A DNA stretch of 5,579 nt from an uncultured Erysipelotrichaceae bacterium (GCA_937957895.1 CALFEZ010000315.1:1-5579), one strand, 5' to 3'. Shown: positions 1 to 5,579, counted from the stretch's first letter. The notes: generated by a model from the letters alone, not told the origin. Numbers and translations: made by a program.

Positions 1-1
1 A

Positions 2-373
2 ATCCGATCTTCAAAAAACTATGGGTGGCCTATCATCAGTTATGGACAAGAATACAGCGGAGTACCCGTTGGAGAAGGATTGACTCAACAAGAAGGCATG
101 GAACAGCCTATGTATTACTGGGATCCCGCTATTGCACCTAGTGGTATGATCTTTTACACATCGAACGTTATTCCAGAATGGGAAAACAACCTGTTTATTG
201 CTACTCTTCGAGGAAACCATATTGTTAGGTTGGTCATAAAAGATGATCGCGTTATTGGTGAAGAGCGTCTGCTTCAAGATGAAGGTCAGCGATTCAGAGA
301 CCTTGCGATGGGCATCGATAATGAGATATATACCATCACAGACAGTGGAAAATTGTATAGAATCGGAAAGTAA
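2..373 (+). CDS. PQQ-dependent sugar dehydrogenase (Asd/YliI, GSDH family), C-terminal part
   Basis: The reading frame is open from the window edge to TAA at 371-373, giving 123 residues of a C-terminus. Members of this family are six-bladed beta-propellers, usually exported, that oxidise aldose sugars with pyrroloquinoline quinone (PQQ) and calcium. Visible family landmarks, in order, are NYGWP (residues 6-10), GMEQPMYYWDPAIAPSG, EWENNLFIATLRG and GQRFRDL. The RxR in the last (CGA at 290-292, AGA at 296-298) matches the two arginines that hold PQQ in Acinetobacter soluble glucose dehydrogenase (NRYRD). The Lys of that enzyme's SLKRG motif is Arg here. A TTG at 80 could be mistaken for a start, but the homology runs upstream of it, so the gene is truncated by the window and not by a short start. 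The N-terminus, signal peptide and general base are outside the window. The family is confident; the exact substrate is not. No clear terminator follows. Confidence 0.9.
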   Translation: MRSSKNYGWPIISYGQEYSGVPVGEGLTQQEGMEQPMYYWDPAIAPSGMIFYTSNVIPEWENNLFIATLRGNHIVRLVIKDDRVIGEERLLQDEGQRFRDLAMGIDNEIYTITDSGKLYRIGK

Positions 374-401
374 CCGAAAATTCAATTTTTAGAGCTAAAC
401 C

Positions 402-430
402 TTTATTATGAATACTTATGATCATATAAT
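402..430 (+). promoter_or_regulatory. Probable sigma-A-type promoter for the aldo/keto reductase gene
   Basis: A perfect TATAAT -10 box lies at 425-430. A weak -35 candidate, TTTATT at 402-407 (3 of 6 to TTGACA), is 17 bases upstream. Transcription would begin near 437, leaving a leader of about 57 bases before the preferred ATG at 494. A 10-bp perfect palindrome, TATGATCATA at 417-426, touches the -10 box. This supports the reductase being transcribed separately from the upstream dehydrogenase, although no terminator separates them. The -10 is good and the -35 poor, so this is a moderate call. Confidence 0.45.
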
Positions 431-468
431 AACCACTACTTACTATCAACAACAAATGGAGTATACTT

Positions 469-496
469 AAAGGAGAATATGAAGGAGAAAATTATG
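469..496 (+). promoter_or_regulatory. Tandem ribosome binding sites and start codons of the reductase
   Basis: Two Shine-Dalgarno/ATG pairs follow each other in the same frame. The first is AAAGGAG at 469-475 with ATG at 479, only 3 bases apart, which is tighter than usual. The second is AAGGAG at 482-487 with ATG at 494, 6 bases apart, which is near ideal, and it lies inside the first codons of the longer version. Because of the spacing I take 494 as the main start. The longer form would add MKEKI. Confidence 0.6.
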
Positions 497-1303
497 ACCT
501 TACTGGATGAGAACTTTGTTTTATCAAACCAAATAGAAATCCCAAAGGTGGGACTTGGAACTTGGCAGATATCCAATGATGATGTATATCAAGTCATATT
601 GGATGCATTGGATGTGGGTTATCGTCATATCGACACTGCTCAAGGCTATCGCAATGAAGAAGCAATCGGTCGAGCCCTAAAAGATAGTGGACTAGGTCGA
701 GATCGATACTTTATTACCAGTAAACTGCCCTCTCACATCAAAGGATATGAGCAGACTTTAAAATCATTTAAAAAGACCATGAAAGATTTGCAGTTGGAAG
801 TCCTTGATCTTTATCTTATTCACGCTCCTTGGCCATGGAACGAAATCGGAAAGGATTGCACCGCAGGGAACATCGAATCATTTAAAGCTATGATCGATCT
901 TTATCATCAAGGGAAGATACGATCGATCGGTGTCAGCAACTTTTCGATATCTGACATTCAAGCAGTGATCGATGCGACTGGTTTTGTACCTCATGTCAAC
1001 CAAATACGCTTTTATGTCAGTGATACTCAAGAGGATCTGGTTTCATACTGTAAGCAGAAGAACATTCTGGTAGAAGCTTACTCACCACTTGCTACTGGTC
1101 GCATCCTTGAAAATCCTCGATTACATCATATAGCAACAACCAAAGGTGTCACCATCGCACAATTATGCATTCGCTATTGTTTGGAAAAAGGAACTTTACC
1201 GTTACCAAAAACAACGAAAAAAGAGCGTATGATCGAGAATGCACAGCTAGATTTCACTTTGAGTTCTGATGAATTGACACTGTTGGATCAACTTAAGCTT
1301 TGA
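494..1303 (+). CDS. Aldo/keto reductase, NADPH-dependent (AKR family)
   Basis: This is a complete 269-residue (beta/alpha)8-barrel oxidoreductase, close to the usual 270-280 residues of bacterial AKRs related to 2,5-diketo-gluconate reductases. It would reduce aldehydes or ketones to alcohols with NAD(P)H in the cytoplasm. The catalytic tetrad is intact: Asp47 and Tyr52 in DTAQGYRNEE, Lys77 in FITSKL and His110 in LYLIHAPWP. GVSNF (146-150) and VNQI (168-171) are the usual conserved barrel segments, and LPKTTKKERMIENAQ near the C-terminus is the KxxxxxRxxEN-type NADPH phosphate site. After VNQI the usual EYHP is replaced by RFYVSD, which marks a divergent subgroup, and the first variable loop (WPWNEIGKDCTAGN) is short. 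An in-frame ATG at 479 would add five residues, but its Shine-Dalgarno spacing is worse. It ends in TGA. The family is certain; the physiological substrate cannot be read from the sequence. Confidence 0.93.
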   Translation: MTLLDENFVLSNQIEIPKVGLGTWQISNDDVYQVILDALDVGYRHIDTAQGYRNEEAIGRALKDSGLGRDRYFITSKLPSHIKGYEQTLKSFKKTMKDLQLEVLDLYLIHAPWPWNEIGKDCTAGNIESFKAMIDLYHQGKIRSIGVSNFSISDIQAVIDATGFVPHVNQIRFYVSDTQEDLVSYCKQKNILVEAYSPLATGRILENPRLHHIATTKGVTIAQLCIRYCLEKGTLPLPKTTKKERMIENAQLDFTLSSDELTLLDQLKL

Positions 1304-1479
1304 CAATACAAAGTGCAAATCTATACCATAAGTGATGATCCAACAATCTCCAACACTCTCTAATCAGCTCAATAAAACAGATTATGTTCCGTATAAGCTT
1401 CTTATTCCCAGCATAAAATCGATATCCAACCAAGAACTGCATTATCGTTTCCGGATAAAACTTAAAGTGGGCTTTAAAA
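1304..1479. other. Intergenic spacer between the reductase and the MoxR operon
   Basis: No convincing gene or strong terminator is seen. It contains a 9-of-10 tandem direct repeat (CAACAATCTC then CAACACTCTC, 1341-1360), a weak hairpin (TTAAAG at 1462-1467, loop TGGG, CTTTAA at 1472-1477, then AATTTT) and an open frame of 52 codons from ATG 1335 to TAA 1493 that lacks a Shine-Dalgarno site. The hairpin is all A/U apart from one pair, so at best it is a weak terminator for the reductase transcript. Confidence 0.4.
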
Positions 1480-1508
1480 TTTTCAAAGTGTAATACATGT
1501 GATACACT
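1480..1508 (+). promoter_or_regulatory. Candidate promoter of the moxR-DUF58-transglutaminase operon
   Basis: A -35-like TTTTCA (1480-1485, 4 of 6) and a -10-like TACACT (1503-1508, 4 of 6) are separated by exactly 17 bases, and the -10 is preceded by TGA, giving an extended -10 (TGn). Transcription would start near 1515, leaving a leader of under 20 bases that still contains the ribosome binding site. Neither box is strong alone. The call rests on the spacing, the TGn and the dyad that overlaps it. TAATAC at 1491-1496 is a less likely -10. Confidence 0.35.
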
Positions 1509-1511
1509 TTG
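1484..1511. promoter_or_regulatory. 28-bp interrupted palindrome, probable repressor operator
   Basis: The outer arms CAAAGTGTA (1484-1492) and TACACTTTG (1503-1511) are perfect inverted complements, and the centre ACATGT (1495-1500) is itself a perfect palindrome on the same axis. Only the two pairs at 1493-1494 and 1501-1502 fail, so 24 of 28 positions are symmetrical. It ends 20 bases before the MoxR start codon and covers the spacer and -10 of the candidate promoter, the classic place for a repressor operator. The half-site AGTGTA/TACACT resembles the one I recall for YtrA-type GntR regulators, but the gap here is 10 bases, whereas I recall 13 in B. subtilis. The regulator is not encoded in the window. 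Confidence 0.6.
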
Positions 1512-1518
1512 GTTTAGA

Positions 1519-1524
1519 AAAGAG
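1519..1524 (+). promoter_or_regulatory. Ribosome binding site deciding the MoxR start
   Basis: AAAGAG (5 of 6 to AAGGAG) lies 7 bases before ATG 1532. The in-frame GTG at 1499 has no Shine-Dalgarno site upstream and sits inside the dyad and probable promoter, so the 11-residue longer form is unlikely. Confidence 0.55.
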
Positions 1525-1531
1525 TGATACC

Positions 1532-2494
1532 ATGAGTCTAGAAAAAGATCAAAAACAAGAAAATCAAAATAGCATACAACGAGTCATCGATGAAGTGGGC
1601 AAAGCCATCGTTGGCAAAGAAGAGATCATAAAGCTATCATTGAGCGCATTGCTTGCAAGTGGGCATGTCCTTTTTGAAGACATTCCCGGTGTTGGTAAAA
1701 CAACACTTGTCAAATCACTTGCCAGAGCCCTTCAAAGTACTTTTGGGCGTGTTCAATTCACACCAGATCTATTACCAAGTGACATACTTGGTATTTCGGT
1801 TTTTGATCTGAAATCACAATCATTCGTGTTTAAAAAAGGTCCTGTATTTGCTGATATCATGCTTGCTGATGAGATCAATCGTACACCACCTAAAACTCAG
1901 TCAGCACTGCTTGAAGCCATGAATGAAAGACAAGTGACCATCGATAATCAAACTTATCCATTAAGTGAACACTTTTTTGTTCTGGCTACACAAAATCCCA
2001 TCGAATATGAAGGAACTTATCCTTTGATCGAGGCTCAGTTGGACCGTTTTCTTTTTAAGCTGACTCTTGGTTATCCTACAACGGAGCAAGAGAAAACATT
2101 GTTGCTCCATCAAGAAGATGAACGTCATTTATCTGTGAACGAAGTCATGAGCAAAGAACAAATCACACTGCTAAAAAATCAAGTAAGCGATGTGTTCGTT
2201 CATGATAGCATCGCCTCCTACATCATGGATATCGTTGCCTCTACCAGAAGCAATGACAGGATCAAACTTGGAGTCAGTCCCAGAGGATCTTTAGCACTGA
2301 TCAAAGCTGCCAAAGCATATGCGATCGTATCGGGCAGAGATTACGTGTCATTGGATGATGTCAAAGCACTGGTTGTTCCCACATTCTCCCATCGAATCAT
2401 TTTAAACAACCGCTACCGACAATCATTTGATCAATCGGAACAGGTTCTCACAGAGCTGCTCAAGTCTGTAAAAACACCAAAAATCCCTACATGA
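1532..2494 (+). CDS. MoxR-family AAA+ ATPase
   Basis: This complete 320-residue protein has the usual length for a MoxR ATPase, a hexameric cytoplasmic AAA+ that uses ATP to remodel or activate partner proteins, often vWA-domain proteins at the membrane. Visible motifs are the Walker A EDIPGVGKTT (49-58, Lys56), the Walker B IMLADEINR (109-117, Asp113 and Glu114), sensor 1 LATQNPIEYEG (Asn155), the arginine finger in AQLDRF (Arg172) and sensor 2 GVSPRGSLAL (Arg251) in the C-terminal lid. All catalytic positions are present, so it should be an active ATPase. The first 15 residues are a polar, Gln/Glu/Lys-rich tail. It opens an operon, and its stop overlaps the DUF58 start by 4 bases (ATGA). 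Gene order matches B. subtilis yeaC-yeaD-yebA, which makes it the likely yeaC counterpart. The probable operator just upstream suggests regulated expression. The family is certain; the client is inferred to be the DUF58 and transglutaminase proteins. Confidence 0.95.
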   Translation: MSLEKDQKQENQNSIQRVIDEVGKAIVGKEEIIKLSLSALLASGHVLFEDIPGVGKTTLVKSLARALQSTFGRVQFTPDLLPSDILGISVFDLKSQSFVFKKGPVFADIMLADEINRTPPKTQSALLEAMNERQVTIDNQTYPLSEHFFVLATQNPIEYEGTYPLIEAQLDRFLFKLTLGYPTTEQEKTLLLHQEDERHLSVNEVMSKEQITLLKNQVSDVFVHDSIASYIMDIVASTRSNDRIKLGVSPRGSLALIKAAKAYAIVSGRDYVSLDDVKALVVPTFSHRIILNNRYRQSFDQSEQVLTELLKSVKTPKIPT

Positions 2495-3564
2495 AAATAA
2501 TGCTTTCGTCATGGATCAATAATCTATTCTGGATCGCACTTTTTGTTGGTGTGTTTTTTCATGCAGTTACTTTCGGATATACTGCTTCTTGGGTGTTTGT
2601 TTTTGCTCTTTTTGGATTGTTGGTCTTCAATGCACTGACATTGCTTTTCCCTTTGTTTTATATTGATGTTGAAAAAGAAGACAGGATCATACTTGATCCA
2701 GAGCGGGAGTTTGTTCTTAACATTCTTATCAAGCATCGCAACAATCGTGTTATTTATTTACCATATCTTACTCTGACACTTTACTTTGATCACCCCCGAA
2801 TAAAAAGATCGGTAAAAAGAATGTCCTTCTATCAATCGAGCATCCAAATGCCCATATCATTGTATGGACTGCCTCGAGGAATATACAGACGCCCCGATTT
2901 GCGATTGAAAGCTTCGGATTTTTTCAATGTTCTCGTCAAATCCGCAAACAAAAGGTTGTTGTCAACGATCTATGTGCTACCGAAATTGAACGATGAAGCA
3001 ACCAACTTGTTGATGTACAAATATTTATCTCCTGTTTTGAACATGAAGAAAAAAGACAATCAAAGATCCCATGAGTTTTATAAGCTGAAAGAATATGTTG
3101 CTGGTGACAACATCAAGATGATCGACTGGAAGGCTACTTCCAAGACACAGAATATCACGATCAAAGAAATGGAGTTCGAAAAGAAAAAAGAAACTTTCTT
3201 CATATTTTGTGGAAGCGAAGGCCCACATTACGAATTCTTGCTGTCGATTTTCTACACATTGGTGATGACTATATTGAACACATCATTTTTTGGTGTCATC
3301 GATCAAACAAAATACAATGCTCAAGTTAAACAAGTTGATTTTGCAATGCTAAACCCTGATAATAGAAACAGGCAAGTACTGCATGAACTCGATATGCATG
3401 TATCATCCATAAACAACAAAGTGATTTTTATTCCTTCTTTTGATGATACATTGTTAACGGAGATACAAAAGATGGGATTGGAAAACACTGTGTTTGTCAG
3501 TGTTGATCAACAGAAGAATTTTGTCGTTTATGAGAATTTCGGAGGTAAGTATGAAAAAGTTTGA
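2491..3564 (+). CDS. DUF58 (vWA-like) membrane-anchored protein
   Basis: This complete 357-residue protein begins at the ATG inside the ATGA overlap. There is no Shine-Dalgarno site, so translation probably depends on coupling to MoxR. Two hydrophobic helices (about 9-27 and 31-55) form a membrane hairpin, followed by a beta-rich region (60-165) as in YeaD-type proteins. The DUF58 signature is at 197-229: YKLKEYVAGDNIKMIDWKAT followed by ITIKEMEFE, close to the family pattern of GD..R.IDW.....L.VKE.E. DUF58 is thought to be a degenerate vWA domain and is nearly always encoded beside MoxR. The strand after the signature, where many relatives have a DxSxS-like metal site, reads FFIFCGSEGP (236-245) and has no Asp, so metal binding is probably lost. 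The C-terminal 70 residues look like a further alpha/beta half-domain. It probably links the ATPase to the membrane transglutaminase; the exact role is unknown. Confidence 0.9.
   Translation: MKIMLSSWINNLFWIALFVGVFFHAVTFGYTASWVFVFALFGLLVFNALTLLFPLFYIDVEKEDRIILDPEREFVLNILIKHRNNRVIYLPYLTLTLYFDHPRIKRSVKRMSFYQSSIQMPISLYGLPRGIYRRPDLRLKASDFFNVLVKSANKRLLSTIYVLPKLNDEATNLLMYKYLSPVLNMKKKDNQRSHEFYKLKEYVAGDNIKMIDWKATSKTQNITIKEMEFEKKKETFFIFCGSEGPHYEFLLSIFYTLVMTILNTSFFGVIDQTKYNAQVKQVDFAMLNPDNRNRQVLHELDMHVSSINNKVIFIPSFDDTLLTEIQKMGLENTVFVSVDQQKNFVVYENFGGKYEKV
3541..3545 (+). promoter_or_regulatory. Strong ribosome binding site of the transglutaminase gene
   Basis: GGAGG lies 5 bases before ATG 3551 and inside the last codons of the DUF58 gene. 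It fixes the start and gives a 14-base overlap between the two genes. It is the strongest Shine-Dalgarno site in this operon. Confidence 0.7.
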
Positions 3565-5579
3565 GTTGATTGTCGAAAACATCATCGTATTCTTTTTTGT
3601 CTATGGTGTTGCACAAACTTTTGTGACCTTGAATTCTTTCGGTATGGTTCCGGTCATATCTTACATCATCATCATCATCGTTTTGTTGACATTGGTAAAA
3701 AACAAAGTTTACATGATCTCCGGAGTGTTTTTCTCATTGCTTTTGATGATGTATTTTTATCTTCAAAGACAGCAATCGTTTTTTGAATGGCTAGCAACGG
3801 TCTACTTCGATTTTGAAGCAGCTATCATCAATCTCATCACCAACCCCGTGCTTTACTTACCCAACTCCCTTGGCGTCTTGATGATGGGGATCTTTCTTCT
3901 CATCCTATTGATATTGACCATTACATTGAAGCAATGGAGGATTGCCTTTTTGATCCAACTAGCCTATTACTTAGTGCTTATTGGATTAAATCAAGTACGT
4001 GTCACAAGTCAGATCTTGCTGTTTGCTTTTGCTGCTTTCATGCTTGCAGCATGGCAGCTTCATCGTGAAACACAGCCAAGCAAACAATCATACAAAGCAT
4101 TGATCTCTATTGGCATTGTTGCCAGTGTGATCGTGATAGGTTCCTATCAAATCCCAAGTTCTTTTCCCGTTACCTATCAGGCAATCCAAACCCAGACTAC
4201 TGAGTTAAGAAGAGAGCTTACGGATAGTCTTTTTCGAACACTTGAAAGAATAGGAGATTCTACCGGAGTCACTTTACAATCCGGATTCAGTGAAAATGAT
4301 AGTTATCTGGGTGGACCAATGACCCTGAGTCGAAGGGTCGTGTTTGAGACTTTGCAAACCAAACCCACCTACTGGAGAATCGAGTCAAAGGAAATCTATA
4401 CAGGAAAAGGCTGGGAAACGCGAACCATGCCAAATCAGGTAGTACGTTCTCCATTCAACATTGATTTTGGGTTTGAAAAGTATGACACTCAAACAGAAAA
4501 GATCCAGTTTACCACATCAAGGGAAAACATCACCTTTATCCCCATGCCTTATGGCAATGTGGTTTTGGAATATTCACAGAACTTCTATCGCAGAAACTCA
4601 TCTTTCTATGAAGGCGTGAACCATCGGATCAGAACCGATAATCTGTTTTCGGATGAACTTGTGAATGTTACCATCTATTATCAAAGACCGATATACTACA
4701 CCCAACAACTGATTAACGCAAGAGCAAGAACACTCAATCCAAACAATCCTTTCATCCAGTTACCGAGTACTCTACCTCAGCGTGTGATCGATCTGGCATT
4801 TTCCATCACGGAAGGTGCACGTAACGACTATGAAAAAGTCAAGATGATCGAAGCGTATCTTCGAGATCGATCAAACTTCACCTATACACTGACTGATGTT
4901 GAGTATGTTCCGTTCGATCGGGATTATGTGGATTTCTTCTTGTTTGATGCTCGTCGTGGATATTGTGAGCATTTCTCCAGTGCCATGACCGTCATGCTAA
5001 GAGCACTCAATATTCGAGCACGATGGGTAAAAGGATATGCTCCAGGCCAAGAAAGTACTGTGCGTTTTTCCAGAGAAAGACAATACCGAGTCACTGAATC
5101 GGATGCACATGCTTGGGTAGAAGTGTATTTTGAAGGCGTTGGTTGGATACCGTTTGAACCAACTCCATCTTTTTCATTATCAACCGAAGCACCCATGACC
5201 CAAACAAACAATCCTGATGGTTCCATCGATCCTAACGATCCAAATCAACCTTCCGATCCATCCAATCCAGGTGAAACACCTTCTGATGATGAAGGTGCTA
5301 ACATCATTGATCCAGGAGGTCCAACTCAAGGAGACGAAGACACCATCAACTTCGATATCATCCGACCAGTTTCAGTTGAAAAAGATAACTTCCTATGGAC
5401 ATCTTTTGGTGGCTTTCTGTTGCTGATTGGCATCATCATGTACTATACAAGGGCTTATTTGTCTTTGCTTCTAATCAAATATCGTTATAAGAAGGGGAAA
5501 CCAACCACTCTAAAACCTCTTTTCTTAATGATGTATGAAACTCTCACCATCGCACATAAAAAGGAACCATCCAACACCC
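3551..5579 (+). CDS. TgpA/YebA-type membrane transglutaminase-like protein, 3' end beyond the window
   Basis: The frame opens at ATG 3551 and stays open for 676 codons to the window edge. The N-terminus has about seven membrane helices (roughly 7-27, 33-49, 54-70, 106-127, 130-149, 153-169, 183-199), typical of the DUF3488/TgpA N-terminal region. An extracytoplasmic region of about 410 residues follows. Its transglutaminase core has Cys472 in RRGYCEHFSSAM and His520 in ESDAHAWVEVYF; the third catalytic position is Glu536 in GWIPFEPTPSF, where many relatives have Asp. Next come a Pro/Asp/Asn-rich linker (553-598) and an eighth helix (about 614-636). The cytoplasmic tail usually carries a DUF4129 domain, which would lie past the edge. 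The seven helices and basic MKK start place the catalytic domain outside. Such proteins act as cysteine proteases, peptide N-glycanase-like enzymes or cross-linkers; the reaction here is unknown. The gene order is that of yebA. The family is confident. Confidence 0.93.
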   Translation, partial: MKKFELIVENIIVFFFVYGVAQTFVTLNSFGMVPVISYIIIIIVLLTLVKNKVYMISGVFFSLLLMMYFYLQRQQSFFEWLATVYFDFEAAIINLITNPVLYLPNSLGVLMMGIFLLILLILTITLKQWRIAFLIQLAYYLVLIGLNQVRVTSQILLFAFAAFMLAAWQLHRETQPSKQSYKALISIGIVASVIVIGSYQIPSSFPVTYQAIQTQTTELRRELTDSLFRTLERIGDSTGVTLQSGFSENDSYLGGPMTLSRRVVFETLQTKPTYWRIESKEIYTGKGWETRTMPNQVVRSPFNIDFGFEKYDTQTEKIQFTTSRENITFIPMPYGNVVLEYSQNFYRRNSSFYEGVNHRIRTDNLFSDELVNVTIYYQRPIYYTQQLINARARTLNPNNPFIQLPSTLPQRVIDLAFSITEGARNDYEKVKMIEAYLRDRSNFTYTLTDVEYVPFDRDYVDFFLFDARRGYCEHFSSAMTVMLRALNIRARWVKGYAPGQESTVRFSRERQYRVTESDAHAWVEVYFEGVGWIPFEPTPSFSLSTEAPMTQTNNPDGSIDPNDPNQPSDPSNPGETPSDDEGANIIDPGGPTQGDEDTINFDIIRPVSVEKDNFLWTSFGGFLLLIGIIMYYTRAYLSLLLIKYRYKKGKPTTLKPLFLMMYETLTIAHKKEPSNT
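5207..5344 (+). repeat. Low-complexity Asp-Pro-Asn linker inside the transglutaminase gene
   Basis: Residues 553-598 are dominated by Pro, Asp, Asn, Ser and Gly, with DPNDPNQPSDPSNPG as the most regular part (DPx/xNP units). In the DNA, GATCC recurs at short intervals. It joins the catalytic domain to the last membrane helix and is probably a flexible extracellular spacer. Another frame is open across it by chance (5217-5426) and is not a gene. Confidence 0.6.

Noticed and set aside
11..385. Minus-strand open frame of 124 codons
   Set aside because: It lies opposite the dehydrogenase fragment, which has clear family motifs; the antisense product shows no recognisable domain.
377..389. AAAATT-C-AATTTT palindrome after the dehydrogenase stop
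   Set aside because: Six all-A/T pairs with a one-base centre cannot form a stable terminator hairpin.
1341..1360. Tandem CAACA-TCTC repeat as the start of a CRISPR or larger array
   Set aside because: There are only two ten-base copies with one mismatch and no spacers, so it is chance or a small duplication.
1462..1483. Hairpin TTAAAG-TGGG-CTTTAA followed by AATTTT as a terminator
   Set aside because: Six pairs with a single G-C pair is too weak to call; it is mentioned in the spacer entry only.
1499..1531. GTG 1499 as the MoxR start
   Set aside because: It has no ribosome binding site, lies inside the dyad and probable promoter, and the extra residues do not belong to the family; ATG 1532 has AAAGAG 7 bases upstream.
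2524..2736. Minus-strand open frame opposite the DUF58 membrane region
   Set aside because: It is a shadow of a hydrophobic coding region, with no ribosome site or domain.
3025..3228. Minus-strand open frame opposite the DUF58 signature
   Set aside because: It is antisense to the most conserved part of a real gene and has no independent support.
4924..5226. Minus-strand open frame of 100 codons
   Set aside because: It is antisense to the transglutaminase catalytic core, whose Cys and His motifs are intact on the + strand.
5217..5426. Plus-strand open frame of 69 codons
   Set aside because: It is an out-of-frame reading of the low-complexity linker and last membrane helix of the transglutaminase.

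Overview
The window is AT-rich bacterial DNA, with all genes on the + strand and close spacing. AT-rich intergenic DNA, purine-rich Shine-Dalgarno sites, TGG for Trp with TGA as a stop, and a MoxR / DUF58 / transglutaminase operon resembling Bacillus subtilis yeaC-yeaD-yebA suggest a low-GC Gram-positive relative (Bacillota, or a Mycoplasmatota lineage that keeps TGA as stop, such as Acholeplasma/Izemoplasma-like bacteria). This placement is inference; no marker gene is present.

Layout: (1) positions 2-373 hold the C-terminal end of a PQQ-dependent sugar dehydrogenase of the Asd/YliI type, cut by the window start. (2) 374-493 is a spacer with a plausible sigma-A-type promoter (perfect TATAAT) and two stacked ribosome-binding-site/ATG pairs. 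(3) 494-1303 is a complete aldo/keto reductase with an intact catalytic tetrad. (4) 1304-1531 is a spacer ending in a strong 28-bp dyad that lies across the likely promoter of the next operon. (5) 1532 to the window end is one operon: a MoxR-family AAA+ ATPase (1532-2494), a membrane-anchored DUF58 protein (2491-3564) and a large polytopic membrane transglutaminase-like protein of the TgpA/YebA type (3551 to past the end). The last gene is open at the 3' edge: 676 codons are visible without a stop.

How the genes work together: the last three overlap by 4 and 14 bases, so they are probably translationally coupled and made in fixed ratio. By analogy with other MoxR systems, the cytoplasmic ATPase would remodel or activate a membrane complex, the DUF58 protein would be the vWA-like partner at the membrane, and the transglutaminase-like domain would act outside the cell on surface proteins or peptides. 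The substrate is unknown. The two upstream genes are both oxidoreductases of sugars or carbonyls, but the promoter between them suggests they are not one unit.

The observations most worth a second look are the dyad over the MoxR promoter, the loss of the metal-site signature in the DUF58 protein, a Lys-to-Arg change at a presumed PQQ contact in the dehydrogenase, and the tandem start sites of the reductase. The MoxR-DUF58-transglutaminase module is known in many bacteria; I do not see a clearly new system here.
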